Source: Qipengyuania oceanensis (GTDB taxonomy: Bacteria > Pseudomonadota > Alphaproteobacteria > Sphingomonadales > Sphingomonadaceae). From it: 64,000 nucleotides of DNA. Position 1 is the stretch's first letter. Each line of letters starts with the position of its first letter. A program made the translations under genes and the position numbers. The notes under the pieces are model-generated. The model did not search any database. It was not told where the DNA came from and saw only the letters and a program-made list of their open reading frames with translations. The stretch spans positions 62,001 to 126,000 of the forward strand of contig NZ_WTYN01000002.1 of NCBI RefSeq assembly GCF_009827535.1, written 5' to 3'. Positions 50,353-60,742 of this stretch are shown one piece after another.

Positions 50353-50834
50353 AAAGCGTTGCCGGACAAGGCGTCGATCGCGCCCTGCAGGATGATGGCC
50401 GCCGCGTGGCTGTCGATCTTCTCGGCGCGCTTCGCCCGGCTCATGTCCTGCCCGATCATCGCCGCCTCGGCGCTGCTCGTGGACCAGCGCTCGTCCCACA
50501 GGAGGACCGGCAGATCGAAGGCCTCGACCAGATTGCGGGCATAGGCCCGGGCGCTCTGGACACGCGGCCCTTCGCTTCCGTCCATGTTGCGCGGCAGCCC
50601 GAGCACGATGGCCTTGCTGCCGCGTTCCGCGATCACGGCGCGCAGCAGTTCGGAATCCTTGCCGAACTTGCTCCGCTTGATGGTCTTGCCCGCGGTTGCG
50701 AACCGCCAGCCGGCATCGCAGGTCGCAACGCCGATCGTCTTGGTTCCGAGGTCGAGCGCGAGGAGGGCGCCGCCGTCGGGCAGCAGCGCGCGCAGTTCGG
50801 CAGCGCTTTCGATTACGACGGCTTCGCGGCCCAC
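50349..50834 (-). CDS. ruvX: Putative Holliday junction resolvase / pre-16S rRNA nuclease YqgF
   Basis: 161 residues of the RNase H-like fold: ALLALDLGTKTIGVATCD gives the first catalytic Asp, IVLGLPRNMDGSEGPR the Glu-region loop, and LLWDERWSTSSAEAAMI and IDSHAAAIILQ the rest of the acidic site. The family processes pre-16S rRNA ends. Start is uncertain: GTG at 50834 is the last in-frame start before the conserved core; it overlaps the upstream hydrolase by 22 bp. Confidence 0.9.
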   Translation of the reverse strand: MGREAVVIESAAELRALLPDGGALLALDLGTKTIGVATCDAGWRFATAGKTIKRSKFGKDSELLRAVIAERGSKAIVLGLPRNMDGSEGPRVQSARAYARNLVEAFDLPVLLWDERWSTSSAEAAMIGQDMSRAKRAEKIDSHAAAIILQGAIDALSGNAF

Positions 50835-51967
50835 GCGGTCACTCTCGCCAGCACGTCGTTCCTGAGCGCGCTCCAGAACAGGGGAATGTCGTAGACGTGG
50901 TAATTGTTGCCCGGCAGCACGGCATTGCCCATCTCCGGCGGGTCGCCGATCAGCAGCAGGCCGCGTTCGTTGCAGCGCGCGCCGACATAACCGGGTACGA
51001 TTTCGCCGTTCCTCAAATCCCCGTCGGGCACCAGCGTCCCCGGGTTCGCGTCTGCCGCGACTTCGCCGCCGATGCTCCCGCTGAGCGGATTGGTGCACAG
51101 GATATTGCTCTGGCCGCGCTTCTGACCGTCATAGCCGGTCGAGGCGGCATAGGTATCGAGCACGTCCGAGGGATCGGCCGGCTCGGCGAAGCTGGACCAG
51201 CTCATGATGCAACCGGCCTGGTTCGCAGTCGCACAAGCAGGTAGGCCAAGCGCGGGCAGGTCGTGTTCGAGCGAGATCGGCCAGCCGACCACGTAGGCTG
51301 CGGCGACCTTGCGGGCGATCGGCTTGCCCGCGACCTCGTCCTTGAGCAACCGCATGACATGCAGCGCGCCCTGGCTGTGGCCGGCGATCACGATGGGCGT
51401 GTTCTCGTCGATGCTGGACACGAAGAAGGCAAAGGCCTGCGAGACATCGCCATAGGCCGCGTCGAGCGCCTGGCCCGCACGCGCGTCGTCGGTCAGGAAC
51501 GCGCCCATGGTCGCCTGGCGATACTTTGGAGCCCAGATCTCGCTTGCCTGGTTGAACGGGCTGGCGAGGCCGCGCAGGAACAACCGCGCGGTGGTTTCCG
51601 CATCGGCGTCGTTCCACGGCGCATTCCAGGTCGCCCGGTTGTAGTAGCTCGTCGGATGCACGAAGAAGACCGCGAACTGCGGCGGTGCGGGTTCGGCCGG
51701 ATCGGGCAGCAGCCGGTCGGCTCCACCGCGATCGTTACGCAGAGGCGGTTGCCAGCGCGCTGGATCCTCCGTCCCGATACCGGGCCGCGAATACCACATG
51801 TCCGGATCCTGGTAGGCGTTCGCCGCGAGCGGATCCTGCTCGACGAAGTCCGCCGACGGGACCATCGCTAGCCGGGTGAGGTCCCTCGACCAGATACTGA
51901 AGACGATTGCCGCGCCGATGACCAGCACGGTCGCAAAGGCGATCAGGTAGAGGAACTTGCGGACCAT
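50813..51967 (-). CDS. DUF3089 family alpha/beta hydrolase, membrane-anchored
   Basis: 384 residues. An N-terminal membrane helix (LYLIAFATVLVIGAAIVFSIW) holds it in or near the inner membrane. The hydrolase nucleophile is in IVIAGHSQGALHVMRLL (G-H-S-Q-G); FFVHPTSYYNRATW and PLFWSALRNDVLARV are conserved in DUF3089. Substrate unknown. It sits between ruvX and the AI-2E family transporter gene (one-base overlap), within the reverse-strand array from pyrE. Confidence 0.88.
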   Translation of the reverse strand: MVRKFLYLIAFATVLVIGAAIVFSIWSRDLTRLAMVPSADFVEQDPLAANAYQDPDMWYSRPGIGTEDPARWQPPLRNDRGGADRLLPDPAEPAPPQFAVFFVHPTSYYNRATWNAPWNDADAETTARLFLRGLASPFNQASEIWAPKYRQATMGAFLTDDARAGQALDAAYGDVSQAFAFFVSSIDENTPIVIAGHSQGALHVMRLLKDEVAGKPIARKVAAAYVVGWPISLEHDLPALGLPACATANQAGCIMSWSSFAEPADPSDVLDTYAASTGYDGQKRGQSNILCTNPLSGSIGGEVAADANPGTLVPDGDLRNGEIVPGYVGARCNERGLLLIGDPPEMGNAVLPGNNYHVYDIPLFWSALRNDVLARVTAWAAKPS

Positions 51968-53088
51968 CAGGCAGGGTCCGCAGCCATCTCGTCGTCGGAA
52001 TGTTCGCGATCGCCTTCCTCGAGCCGTTTCGCACGTTGCTCGAGCGCAACCTTGATCATCGCCAGCATCGGATCGGCAAGCGCCAGGCCGAGAATGCCGA
52101 ACAGCACTCCGAAAACGAGCTGCGCACCGAGCACCAGGGCGGGGGCAAGATCGACGGTCTTCTTGGCGACCAGCGGAATGAGCACGTAGCCATCGACGGT
52201 CTGAACGAGGAAATAGACGAACACGGTGTAGAGGCCCATGTCGACCCCGCCGGAGAACCCGACGAGCACCATCAGAACGCCCGAGATGATCGCGCCGATG
52301 TTGGGGATGAAGGCGAGCAGTCCGGTCAGCAAGCCGAGAAGCGCAGCCATCGGGACCGCCCCGATCCCGATCAGCATTCCGCCGTAGGCAAGCAGCGCCC
52401 AGGTGAAGATCCCTTCGACGATCATGCCGAGGATGCGCCCCGCCATCAGCCGCCGCATGGTGTAGGCCATCTGGTTGACCGTTTCGTAGAACCCGTCGCG
52501 CCGGCGCTCGGGCACCATCCAGGCGACCCCGCGCTCGTAGAGATTGGGATCGATCGCCAAATAGATGCCGATGATTCCGATGAGCAGCAGCGTCGTCAGG
52601 CCGCCGAAGATGCCGCCGATGGCCTTGGTCACCGTGCCGACGCCGGTGACCGCGCTGCCGACGATGTTCTTCACATCATCGGTGCCGATGGCGAAACCCT
52701 GGCTCTGGAGAAATGCGAACAGGCGCCCGATCTGATCGTTGATGATCGCCGGGAATTCGGCAGCCTGCTGCGAAATCTGCGAGCCGGCGAAGTATCCGAG
52801 CCAGATCAGGAAGGCCACGGCCAGCAGGAGGACGATGCCGATCCGCCAATTGCGGCCGATCGGGAGGTATTTGGCGATCAGGCGCGATCCCCCGTCGATG
52901 ATCGCGGCGAAGACGAGCGCACCGAAGATTACCAGCAGTGTCTGGGACAGGTGGACCGTCAGGACTATGAGCCCGATCACCAGCCCCCACACCAGCGCCT
53001 TTGAAGCCTCGTAGCGGAGCTTGGGGCTTTCTATGCGGGTCGGGCTGGTCCCGACCTTCGCGCCGACTTCATTCTGATCGTTGCTCAT
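51967..53088 (-). CDS. AI-2E family transporter
   Basis: 373 residues, about eight membrane helices: ALVWGLVIGLIVLTVHL, LLVIFGALVFAAII and TTLLLIGIIGIYLAID among them. The C-terminal block GLLAFIPNIGAIISGVLMVLVG and VDGYVLIPLVAKKTVDLAPALVLGA is the family signature. Members include TqsA/YdiK-like exporters and sodium exchangers; substrate not deducible. The polar C-terminus (EEGDREHSDDEMA) is cytosolic. Overlaps lepB by 20 bp upstream and DUF3089 by one base downstream. Confidence 0.9.
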   Translation of the reverse strand: MSNDQNEVGAKVGTSPTRIESPKLRYEASKALVWGLVIGLIVLTVHLSQTLLVIFGALVFAAIIDGGSRLIAKYLPIGRNWRIGIVLLLAVAFLIWLGYFAGSQISQQAAEFPAIINDQIGRLFAFLQSQGFAIGTDDVKNIVGSAVTGVGTVTKAIGGIFGGLTTLLLIGIIGIYLAIDPNLYERGVAWMVPERRRDGFYETVNQMAYTMRRLMAGRILGMIVEGIFTWALLAYGGMLIGIGAVPMAALLGLLTGLLAFIPNIGAIISGVLMVLVGFSGGVDMGLYTVFVYFLVQTVDGYVLIPLVAKKTVDLAPALVLGAQLVFGVLFGILGLALADPMLAMIKVALEQRAKRLEEGDREHSDDEMAADPA

Positions 53089-53953
53089 CGCGCGTCCCCT
53101 TCTTCACGACCGCCGGCCGGAGTGTGGTCCAAGCGCGGTCGGGGCGCAAGGACGTGAACCATGTCAGGGGATTGAGGCCGGTCGTCCCGTCGAGCGAGAA
53201 GGTGATGAACTCTGCCCTTCCGCCGACATTGGCCATCGGGATCGAACCGCCGAGCCCCTGTTCCCAGGCTTCTGCCCGGCTGTCGGCCGAGTGATCGCGG
53301 TTGTCGCCCATCACGAAGACGCTGTCGTCGGGAACGGTGATCTCGGGATAGTTGTCAAGCCCCTGCTGCATGTGGTCGATAACCAGATAGGTCGCGCCGT
53401 TGGGCAGCGTTTCGCGCAATGTGGGCAATTCGCAGACGCGTTCGCCCGAAGGCTTGGTAACCATCAGCGACGGGTCGCCGAATGCGGCGCAGGAGGTATT
53501 GGCATCGACCGGGATCTCGACCGCCGGCTCGACTTCCTGAGGCACGGGAACGCCATTCAGGATGATCTGCCCGTTCTTCACCGCGATCCGGTCACCGGGA
53601 AGAGCGACGACCCGCTTGATGTAATCCTCGTCCTTGTTGGGCGGAACGGGGATGACGATGTCGCCGTATTCGGGCGTTGCGGGCCAGATGCGCCAGTCGC
53701 TGCGGGGCAGGATGTGGAAACTCGCCGATACCCAGCTCCAGCCATAGGGATACTTGCTCACCACCAGCCGGTCGCCGACGAGCAGGTTGGGCATCATCGA
53801 TTGGCTCGGGATGTAGAAGGGCTTGGCGATGAAGCTGTGGAAGGCAAGCACCGCGAGCAGCATGAGCGCCAGCCCGCGGATCTCCGCGAGCCAGTTGATC
53901 TTTTCGTCGCCATCGCTGTCGGTTTGCTTGGTCACCAGGGTCTGGCCGGTCAT
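53069..53953 (-). CDS. lepB: Signal peptidase I
   Basis: 294 residues. One N-terminal membrane helix ([16 protein letters not shown]) precedes the catalytic serine S52 in PSQSMMPNL; the general base Lys is in [11 protein letters not shown] (about K113); [12 protein letters not shown] is the conserved C-terminal box. It cleaves signal peptides of exported proteins at the periplasmic side. ATG 53953 starts [10 protein letters not shown]. It overlaps acpS (ATGA) and the transporter gene; lepB next to acpS is common in Alphaproteobacteria. Confidence 0.96.
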   Translation of the reverse strand: MTGQTLVTKQTDSDGDEKINWLAEIRGLALMLLAVLAFHSFIAKPFYIPSQSMMPNLLVGDRLVVSKYPYGWSWVSASFHILPRSDWRIWPATPEYGDIVIPVPPNKDEDYIKRVVALPGDRIAVKNGQIILNGVPVPQEVEPAVEIPVDANTSCAAFGDPSLMVTKPSGERVCELPTLRETLPNGATYLVIDHMQQGLDNYPEITVPDDSVFVMGDNRDHSADSRAEAWEQGLGGSIPMANVGGRAEFITFSLDGTTGLNPLTWFTSLRPDRAWTTLRPAVVKKGTRDEQRSE

Positions 53954-54360
53954 CGGGATCCTTTGGGCAATGCTTCGATGATAACGAAGGCCTGTGCCCA
54001 TGGGTGGTCGTCGGTTAGGGTGAGATGAATGGCGGCCTCATGGCCTTCCGGCACCATTTCCGCAAGCCGGTCCGCAGCACCTCCGGTCAGGTACAGCGTC
54101 GGCGCGCCGGACGGCTTGTTCACCACGCCGATATCCTTGTGGAACACGCCGCGCGAAAAACCGGTGCCGATCGCCTTGGCGAAGGCTTCCTTCGCCGCCC
54201 AGCGCTTGGCGAAGGTGCCGACGCGGGTGAAGGGCCGCTTGTCCGCCTTGGCCCGCTCGATGTCGGTGAAGCAGCGCTTCTCGAATTTCTCGCCCCACCG
54301 CTCGAGCGAGTTGGCGATCCGGTCCATGTTGGTCAGGTCGTTGCCCATTCCGATGATCAT
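53950..54360 (-). CDS. acpS: Holo-[acyl-carrier-protein] synthase
   Basis: Transfers phosphopantetheine from CoA to acyl carrier protein. 136 residues: [15 protein letters not shown] has the G-x-D catalytic motif, [18 protein letters not shown] the metal and CoA contacts, [11 protein letters not shown] and [19 protein letters not shown] the end. lepB downstream overlaps it as ATGA; pdxJ ends 10 bp upstream. Confidence 0.95.
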   Translation of the reverse strand: MIIGMGNDLTNMDRIANSLERWGEKFEKRCFTDIERAKADKRPFTRVGTFAKRWAAKEAFAKAIGTGFSRGVFHKDIGVVNKPSGAPTLYLTGGAADRLAEMVPEGHEAAIHLTLTDDHPWAQAFVIIEALPKGSR

Positions 54361-54370
54361 CGCGCCAGCC

Positions 54371-55111
54371 TCACCGCGCCTCGTCCATCAGGTCGCGCAT
54401 CCGGCGCACCGCGGCCTCAAGCCCGACGAATACAGCCTCGCCGACGAGATAATGGCCGATGTTCAGTTCGGCGAGCTGCGGAATCGCGGCGATCGGCTGG
54501 ACATTCTCGTAAGTGAGGCCGTGGCCGGCGTGTGGTTCGATGCCGTTCTTGGCCGCAAGCGCAGCCATGTCGGCGATGCGCTTGAGTTCGGTTGCGAGCT
54601 TTTCGCTGTCGCCGTCGAGATGGGCGTGGGAATATTCGCCGGTGTGGAATTCGACCACCGGCACACCCAGCCGAAGCGCGGCGTCGAGCTGGCGCTCGCT
54701 CGCCTCGATGAAGAGCGACACCCGGATCCCGTTGTCGCGCAGCTTCCAGACGATGGGCGCGAGCGTGTTGTGGAGCCCGGCCGCGTCGAGCCCGCCTTCG
54801 GTCGTGCGTTCCTCGCGCTTTTCCGGCACAATGCAGGCGGCATGCGGTTGGTGCCGCAGCGCGATGGCAAGCATCTCCTCGGTCGCCGCCATCTCGAGGT
54901 TGAGCGGCAGGTCTGTCGCATCCTGGATCCGCTTCAGGTCATCGTCGCGGATGTGCCGCCGGTCCTCGCGCAGGTGAGCCGTGATCCCGTCACCGCCGAC
55001 TGCCGCGACGATTTGTGCCGCGCGCACCGGATCAGGGTGATCGCCGCCGCGTGCATTGCGGATGGTCGCGACATGGTCGATGTTGACCCCGAGGCGCAGC
55101 TTGCCGCTCAA
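54371..55111 (-). CDS. pdxJ: Pyridoxine 5'-phosphate synthase
   Basis: Final ring-closing step of the DXP-dependent route to vitamin B6. 246 residues forming a TIM barrel: [20 protein letters not shown] is the start of the family, [14 protein letters not shown] the phosphate/substrate loop, and [13 protein letters not shown] and [16 protein letters not shown] the catalytic His and phosphate site. The start is TTG at 55111, overlapping the pyrE stop as TTGA; no ATG or GTG precedes the conserved start. Confidence 0.95.
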   Translation of the reverse strand: MSGKLRLGVNIDHVATIRNARGGDHPDPVRAAQIVAAVGGDGITAHLREDRRHIRDDDLKRIQDATDLPLNLEMAATEEMLAIALRHQPHAACIVPEKREERTTEGGLDAAGLHNTLAPIVWKLRDNGIRVSLFIEASERQLDAALRLGVPVVEFHTGEYSHAHLDGDSEKLATELKRIADMAALAAKNGIEPHAGHGLTYENVQPIAAIPQLAELNIGHYLVGEAVFVGLEAAVRRMRDLMDEAR

Positions 55112-55689
55112 GCTGCGCGGCTCCCCGGCTTGGTGATCGGCACGGCGGCGAGTTGTTCCGGCAGTTCGTCCTCGGCATAGGTCGGGAAGGTAATCTCGAT
55201 CAGCGGGAAGAACGGTACTTCGAAACCGTGGTCTCCACCGGAGCGGTCGACCACGCTGGCCATCGCGATCACCTCGCCACCGGCATCGGCAACCGCCTGC
55301 ATCGCCTCGCGACTCGACAGTCCAGTCGTGACGACGTCCTCGACCAGCAGCACCTTCGCACCCTCGTCGATAGCGAAGCCGCGGCGCAACTCGAAAGAAC
55401 CGGTCGGGCGTTCGAGGAAGATCGCGTCCTTTTCCAGCGTTCTGCCCATCTCGTGACCGATGATGATGCCACCCATCGCCGGCGATACGACCACGTCGAT
55501 CTCCCCCCGAAGGTCGCGCGGGATCTTCTGGCAGATCGCGCGGGCGATGCGCCCGGCACGCTCGGCATTCATCAGTACGCGCGCGCACTGCAGATAATGA
55601 GCGCTGTGGCGACCGGAGGAGAGCTTGAAATGGCCTTCGAGCAGCGCGCCGCTGGCCCGAAACTCGGAGAGAACGTCTTCGTCGGTCAT
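55108..55689 (-). CDS. pyrE: Orotate phosphoribosyltransferase
   Basis: Makes orotidine monophosphate from orotate and PRPP. 193 residues. [18 protein letters not shown] binds orotate, [18 protein letters not shown] precedes the PRPP loop, and [19 protein letters not shown] is the PRPP-binding motif with two acidic residues then TTG. First gene of the reverse-strand array pyrE-pdxJ-acpS-lepB; its stop overlaps pdxJ. Confidence 0.96.
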   Translation of the reverse strand: MTDEDVLSEFRASGALLEGHFKLSSGRHSAHYLQCARVLMNAERAGRIARAICQKIPRDLRGEIDVVVSPAMGGIIIGHEMGRTLEKDAIFLERPTGSFELRRGFAIDEGAKVLLVEDVVTTGLSSREAMQAVADAGGEVIAMASVVDRSGGDHGFEVPFFPLIEITFPTYAEDELPEQLAAVPITKPGSRAA

Positions 55690-55765
55690 GATTGTGGGCT
55701 GGATACCTTTTTCGACTGTTGCGTAGCGGCGAATGTCGCTTGCACATTTTTATCCCTAGAAGCGC

Positions 55766-55794
55766 TTGAGGCATGGGGCAAGCGCGCCTATAGG
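55766..55794 (+). promoter_or_regulatory. Probable promoter of the cox cluster
   Basis: TTGAGG (55766-55771) and TATAGG (55789-55794) are separated by 17 bp, good matches to -35 and -10 boxes. Transcription would start near 55801, giving a leader of roughly 98 nt that contains two GGCCCC/GGGG stretches able to pair. Confidence 0.55.
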
Positions 55795-55898
55795 GCAGCC
55801 CAAACCGGCCCCTTGCGGGGATTTCCGGCCCCTTGTGCGCCAACCGAAAAACGGACGACGTGGGGCCACGACACCAGGAAGCGGAAAGCGTCGATCTG

Positions 55899-56993
55899 AT
55901 GAATTTCGGTCTTACTCACAGCATCAAGCGCCAGGGGCTGGCGGTGCTGGTTATTGCACTCATGCTCGCCGTGACGGCAGCCTTCATGCCGCGCTTCGCG
56001 TTCGCGCAGGATGCCGCCACCACCGATGCGGCGACGACCGAAGCGACCACCAGCGAGGCGACGCTCGATCCGGCGGAAGCTGCCGACGGTTCGACCGAGG
56101 AAGCCGCGCCGGGGGCAGGCGCCTATACCCCGATGAAGCCGACCCCGGGCAAGGGGATGCCGGTGGCCGGGGGCATCGGTTTCCAGGACCAGTATTCCGA
56201 AGACGGCGAATTCGCCCTGTGGATGCATGATTCGATCCTGCTGCCGCTCATCACCGCGATTAGCCTGTTCGTTCTCGGCCTGCTGCTGTGGGTCGTCATG
56301 AAGTTCCGTCGCGGAGCCAATCCGACCCCGTCCAAGACCACCCACAACACGCTGATCGAAGTTGTCTGGACGCTCGTGCCGGTGCTGATCCTGGTCGCGA
56401 TCGCGATCCCCTCGATCACGCTGCTCGCCCGCCAGTACGAAGTCCCGCCGAAGGATGCGGTGACGATCAAGGTGACGGGTTACCAGTGGTATTGGGGCTA
56501 CACCTATCCCGACAACGGAGGGTTCGAGGTCATCTCGAACATGCTGACCGAGGAAGAAGCCGCTGCCCGGGGCGAGCCCCACCAGCTCGCGGTCGACAAT
56601 CGCATGGTCGTGCCCGCTGGCGTTCCGCTGCGGATCCAGACCACCGGCGCCGACGTGATCCATTCCTTCGCCGTGCCCTCGCTTTGGTTCAAGATCGATG
56701 CCGTTCCCGGCCGCGTGAACGAGCGTCTGCTCGTGATCGACGAACCTGGCGTGTATTACGGCCAGTGTTCCGAGCTGTGCGGCGCACGCCACGCCTACAT
56801 GCCGATCACCGTCGAAGCGCTTCCGATGGCCCAGTACCGTGCATGGGTCCTTGCCCAGGGCGGCAGCTTCGGCGACGAGGCGGACAGTGACGAGGAAGTC
56901 GACGCAGCGCCGCTGCAGCAGCCGGAAAGCGCCATCGAAGGCGCGCCGGGAGCCGGCGCTCCGCCGGTCGGAACCGCCGCCACGACCGCCTGA
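55899..56993 (+). CDS. coxB: Cytochrome c oxidase subunit II
   Basis: Carries the CuA centre that receives electrons from cytochrome c. 364 residues. The signal peptide ends in AFAQ and is followed by a low-complexity Ala/Thr/Glu stretch ([17 protein letters not shown]). Two membrane helices ([20 protein letters not shown] and a second ending [13 protein letters not shown]) lead to the periplasmic cupredoxin domain; [18 protein letters not shown] contains the CuA ligands Cys-x3-Cys-x3-His-x2-Met. A Pro/Ala/Gly-rich tail ends the protein. First gene of the cox cluster; ATG 55899 used. Confidence 0.96.
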   Translation: MNFGLTHSIKRQGLAVLVIALMLAVTAAFMPRFAFAQDAATTDAATTEATTSEATLDPAEAADGSTEEAAPGAGAYTPMKPTPGKGMPVAGGIGFQDQYSEDGEFALWMHDSILLPLITAISLFVLGLLLWVVMKFRRGANPTPSKTTHNTLIEVVWTLVPVLILVAIAIPSITLLARQYEVPPKDAVTIKVTGYQWYWGYTYPDNGGFEVISNMLTEEEAAARGEPHQLAVDNRMVVPAGVPLRIQTTGADVIHSFAVPSLWFKIDAVPGRVNERLLVIDEPGVYYGQCSELCGARHAYMPITVEALPMAQYRAWVLAQGGSFGDEADSDEEVDAAPLQQPESAIEGAPGAGAPPVGTAATTA

Positions 56994-57028
56994 ACCGACA
57001 AGATCTAACGCAAGCAGAGAAACCAGCC

Positions 57029-58753
57029 ATGGCCACCACCGCCGATACCTTCCAGGCTCACAGCGATGACCACGCGCATGACAGCCACGCCGATCACAAG
57101 CCCGGCTTCTTCGCGCGCTGGTTCATGTCCACCAACCACAAGGACATCGGCACGCTGTACCTGATCTTCGCAATCATCGCGGGTATCGTGGGCGGCGCGA
57201 TCTCGGGCGTCATGCGGGCCGAACTCGCCGAACCCGGCATCCAGATCCTCGACTCAGTCATTCCCTTCGTCGGCGTCGGCCCCGGCAACTTCGACGAAGC
57301 GCTGCACCACTGGAACGTGCTGATCACCGCGCACGGCCTGATCATGGTCTTCTTCATGGTCATGCCTGCGATGATCGGGGGCTTCGGCAACTGGTTCGTT
57401 CCGCTGATGATCGGCGCGCCGGACATGGCCTTCCCGCGCATGAACAACATCAGCTTCTGGCTGACGGTTGCCGGTTTCTTCTCGCTGCTGTTCTCGCTGT
57501 TCGTTCCGGGCGGCACGGGCATGGGCGCAGGCACCGGCTGGACGGTCTATGCACCGCTGTCGACCAGCGGTTCGGCCGGCCCGGCGGTCGACTTCGCGAT
57601 CTTCTCGCTGCACCTTGCAGGTGCGGGCTCGATTCTGGGCGCGACCAACTTCATCACCACCATCTTCAACATGCGCGCACCGGGCATGACGCTCCACAAG
57701 ATGCCGCTGTTCGTGTGGTCGGTGCTCGTCACCGCGTTCCTGCTGCTGCTGGCGCTGCCGGTGCTCGCGGCCGCGATCACCATGCTGCTGACCGACCGCA
57801 ACTTCGGCACGACCTTCTTCGATGCAGCAGGCGGCGGCGACCCGGTCCTCTACCAGCACCTGTTCTGGTTCTTCGGCCACCCCGAAGTCTACATCATGAT
57901 CCTGCCGGGCTTCGGCATGATCAGCCAGATCGTGGCGACCTTCAGCCGCAAGCCTGTGTTCGGCTATCTCGGCATGGCCTACGCCATGGTCGCGATCGGT
58001 GTCGTCGGCTTCATCGTGTGGGCGCACCACATGTACACCGTCGGCCTCGACGTGAACACGAAGATGTACTTCACCGCGGCGACCATGGTCATCGCGGTCC
58101 CCACCGGCGTGAAGATCTTCAGCTGGGTGGCCACGATGTGGGGCGGCTCGATCGAGTTCAAGTCGCCGATGGTCTGGGCCATGGGCTTCATCTTCCTCTT
58201 CACCGTGGGCGGCGTGACCGGCGTCGTGCTTGCCAATGGCGGCGTCGACGATGCACTGCACGACACCTATTACGTCGTGGCGCACTTCCACTACGTGCTG
58301 TCGATGGGCGCGGTGTTCTCGCTCTTCGCGGGCTTCTACTACTGGTTCCCGAAGATGAGCGGCCGTATGCATTCCGAACTGCTCGCGCACCTGCACTTCT
58401 GGGGATTCTTCGTCGGCGTGAACGTGATCTTCTTCCCGCAGCACTTCCTGGGCATGCAGGGGATGCCGCGTCGTTATCCCGACTATGCGGAAGCCTACGC
58501 CTACTGGAACGAGATCAGCACGCTTGGCTACATGATCATGGCCGCCTCGATGCTGCTGTTCTTCGCTAACCTCGTCTATGCCTTCACCGTCGGCAAGAAG
58601 GCGGCAGCGAACTACTGGGGCGAAGGCGCGACGACGCTGGAATGGACGCTTCCGAGCCCGCCGCCTTATCACCAGTTCGAGACGCTTCCGGTGATCGAGG
58701 AGCATCACGACTATCACAACCACCTGCCGGGCAGCACCGCTGCGGCTCACTGA
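57029..58753 (+). CDS. coxA: Cytochrome c oxidase subunit I
   Basis: The heme-copper catalytic core, 574 residues with 12 membrane helices. [16 protein letters not shown] has the CuB ligand His crosslinked to Tyr; [12 protein letters not shown] holds two more CuB His; [18 protein letters not shown]-like [13 protein letters not shown] carries the heme ligands. N-terminus starts [14 protein letters not shown], His-rich. It is 35 bp after coxB; a strong terminator follows. Confidence 0.97.
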   Translation: MATTADTFQAHSDDHAHDSHADHKPGFFARWFMSTNHKDIGTLYLIFAIIAGIVGGAISGVMRAELAEPGIQILDSVIPFVGVGPGNFDEALHHWNVLITAHGLIMVFFMVMPAMIGGFGNWFVPLMIGAPDMAFPRMNNISFWLTVAGFFSLLFSLFVPGGTGMGAGTGWTVYAPLSTSGSAGPAVDFAIFSLHLAGAGSILGATNFITTIFNMRAPGMTLHKMPLFVWSVLVTAFLLLLALPVLAAAITMLLTDRNFGTTFFDAAGGGDPVLYQHLFWFFGHPEVYIMILPGFGMISQIVATFSRKPVFGYLGMAYAMVAIGVVGFIVWAHHMYTVGLDVNTKMYFTAATMVIAVPTGVKIFSWVATMWGGSIEFKSPMVWAMGFIFLFTVGGVTGVVLANGGVDDALHDTYYVVAHFHYVLSMGAVFSLFAGFYYWFPKMSGRMHSELLAHLHFWGFFVGVNVIFFPQHFLGMQGMPRRYPDYAEAYAYWNEISTLGYMIMAASMLLFFANLVYAFTVGKKAAANYWGEGATTLEWTLPSPPPYHQFETLPVIEEHHDYHNHLPGSTAAAH

Positions 58754-58814
58754 CCGGCCGGATCCAAGACAATGCCAGCGGCCGGTCCCGAACAGGGGCT
58801 GGCCGTTTGCTTTT
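58752..58814 (+). terminator. Terminator after coxA with a competing upstream hairpin
   Basis: CGGCCGGTCCC (58779-58789), loop GAACA, then GGGGCTGGCCG (58795-58805) give an 11-bp stem, two of whose pairs are G-U, followed by TTTGCTTTT. GACCGGCCG at 58752-58760 is also perfectly complementary to CGGCCGGTC (58779-58787), so this upstream arm can pair with the terminator's 5' arm and exclude it. Confidence 0.8.
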
Positions 58815-58826
58815 GAGAGGCACCCC

Positions 58827-59798
58827 ATGAGCGAGTTCCGCCAGATCGACGCAGGCGAAGTGACCTTGCGCGCCGCGATCGAAGGGCCGGAGCCCGGCAC
58901 CGCGCCGCTCGCCCTTCTCGTCCACGGCTTTCCGGAAAGCTGGTATAGTTGGCGCCACCAGCTCGCGCCCATCGCCGCTGCCGGATACACCGCCTGCGCG
59001 ATCGACGTGCGCGGCTACGGCGGCTCGGACAAGCCGCACCCCGTCGAAGCCTACGCCATGGAGCGGCTGATCGGCGACGTGGTCGGCGTGAAGCAGGCGC
59101 TCTCTCCCGATCGCCCGGCGGTGCTGATCGGCCATGACTGGGGCGCGCCGATCGTGTGGAATTCGGCCTTCACCCATCCGGACCATTTCAGCGCGGTCGC
59201 CGGCCTTTCGGTGCCCTTTACCGGCGTGCCGATGCGTCCGTTCACCGAGGTTTTCCGCGAGCATTTTACCTCGCAGGGTCGATGGTTCTACCAGGAATAT
59301 TTCCAGGAGCCGGGCGTGGCGGAAGCAGAGTTGGAATCCGATCCACGCGATTCCGTCGCGCGCTTCATGTACGCGATCAGCGGCGACGTCCCTCACAGCG
59401 ATTTCTGGGCAAAGCCCGTCGGCGCGAACCTTCTCGACGGGATGCCCGATCCGGCACCGCTCGACTGGCTGACCGAGCAGGACCGCGACTATTATGGCGA
59501 ACAGTTCGCCGCTTCGGGGTTTCGCGGGCCGCTGAACCGCTATCGCAATCACGAGCGCGACTTCGAGTATTTCCAGCAGTTCAAGGGCCGCACGCTCGAC
59601 CAGCCGGCATTGTTCATCGGCGGGACCAGCGATCCGGCGTCGACCGGCTTCGGCGCGATCGAGGATCCGGTTGCCCTGATGCGCATGTTCGCGCCGAACG
59701 TCGAAGGGCACATGCTCGAAGGGTGCGGTCACTGGACCCAGCAGGAGCGACCGGACGAGGTCAATGCCTTGCTGATCGACTGGCTAAACCGGCTGTGA
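58827..59798 (+). CDS. Alpha/beta hydrolase (epoxide hydrolase-like) inserted in the cox cluster
   Basis: 323 residues of the epoxide-hydrolase/dehalogenase group: [41 protein letters not shown] with nucleophile Asp in G-H-D-W-G, and [14 protein letters not shown] with the catalytic His. Start ATG with GAGAGG 8 nt upstream. It lies between coxA and ctaB, after a terminator; its stop overlaps a possible ctaB GTG start. It has no expected role in oxidase assembly. A close relative lies at 37418-38314. Confidence 0.9.
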   Translation: MSEFRQIDAGEVTLRAAIEGPEPGTAPLALLVHGFPESWYSWRHQLAPIAAAGYTACAIDVRGYGGSDKPHPVEAYAMERLIGDVVGVKQALSPDRPAVLIGHDWGAPIVWNSAFTHPDHFSAVAGLSVPFTGVPMRPFTEVFREHFTSQGRWFYQEYFQEPGVAEAELESDPRDSVARFMYAISGDVPHSDFWAKPVGANLLDGMPDPAPLDWLTEQDRDYYGEQFAASGFRGPLNRYRNHERDFEYFQQFKGRTLDQPALFIGGTSDPASTGFGAIEDPVALMRMFAPNVEGHMLEGCGHWTQQERPDEVNALLIDWLNRL

Positions 59799-59824
59799 GC
59801 GCCTATAGCGTTCACGACGATTCC

Positions 59825-60742
59825 ATGGATCAGGCAGCCACCATCAAGCTCCCCGCGGACTGGCGCGATTTTTACGCGCTCACCAAGCCGCGCGTGATGA
59901 GCCTCGTGATTTTCACGGGCCTGTGCGGGCTGCTCGCCGCGCCCGGCGATATCCACCCCGTGATCGGGTTCACCGCCATCCTGTGCATTGCGCTGGGCGC
60001 GGGCGGGGCGGCGGCGCTCAACCAGTGGTGGGAAGCCGATCTCGATGCGGGCATGAAGCGGACCCAGGGCCGCCCGCTGCCGGCCGGGCGGTTGCAGAAA
60101 ACCGATGCCCGCGATTTCGGCGTGCTGCTGTCCGCCGTATCGGTCGCGACGATGGGGCTCGCGGTCAACTGGCTGTCCGCCGCCATCCTTGCATTTTCGA
60201 TCGTCTATTACGCGGTAGTCTACACCATCTGGCTCAAGCCCCGTACGCCGCAGAACATCGTCATCGGCGGCGGCGCAGGCGCTTTCCCGCCGCTGATCGG
60301 CTGGGTCGCCGTCACCGGTACGATCACGCCGATGCCGGTGCTGCTGTTCGCGATCATCTTCATGTGGACCCCACCACATTTCTGGGCGCTCGCGCTGTTT
60401 GTGCAGTCGGACTACGCCAAGGTCGGCATCCCCATGATGCCCGTGGTGAAGGGCGAGGTGTCGACCCGCCGCCAGATCCTCGTTTATTCCGTGCTGCTCG
60501 CTCCGGTCGCGATCGCCCCGTGGCTGATCGGCGGGACGGGCGCCGTCTACGGTATCGGCGCGCTCGCCCTGTCGCTTGCCTTCATCGCGCTGTCGATCCC
60601 GGTGGCGACCCGCCGCGCCGTCGAAGGCGACAAGATGAAGCCCGAGAAGCGGTTGTTCGCCTTCTCGATCCTCTATCTTTTCGCCCTCTTCGCCATCCTC
60701 GTTGTGGACCGGCTGCTCGCCGGCCAGGGAATGCTTGCATGA
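59825..60742 (+). CDS. ctaB: Protoheme IX farnesyltransferase (heme O synthase)
   Basis: Adds farnesyl to heme for the heme a of the oxidase. 305 residues, eight or nine helices. [18 protein letters not shown] is the signature, [19 protein letters not shown] the Asp-rich prenyl-diphosphate site, and [10 protein letters not shown] a further family motif. ATG 59825 is used; GTG at 59795 overlapping the previous stop (GTGA) would add ten residues and is possible. The stop overlaps the next gene as ATGA. Confidence 0.95.
   Translation: MDQAATIKLPADWRDFYALTKPRVMSLVIFTGLCGLLAAPGDIHPVIGFTAILCIALGAGGAAALNQWWEADLDAGMKRTQGRPLPAGRLQKTDARDFGVLLSAVSVATMGLAVNWLSAAILAFSIVYYAVVYTIWLKPRTPQNIVIGGGAGAFPPLIGWVAVTGTITPMPVLLFAIIFMWTPPHFWALALFVQSDYAKVGIPMMPVVKGEVSTRRQILVYSVLLAPVAIAPWLIGGTGAVYGIGALALSLAFIALSIPVATRRAVEGDKMKPEKRLFAFSILYLFALFAILVVDRLLAGQGMLA

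Noticed and set aside
57254-58990. 578-codon frame antisense to coxA
   Set aside because: Same explanation; coxA is certain.
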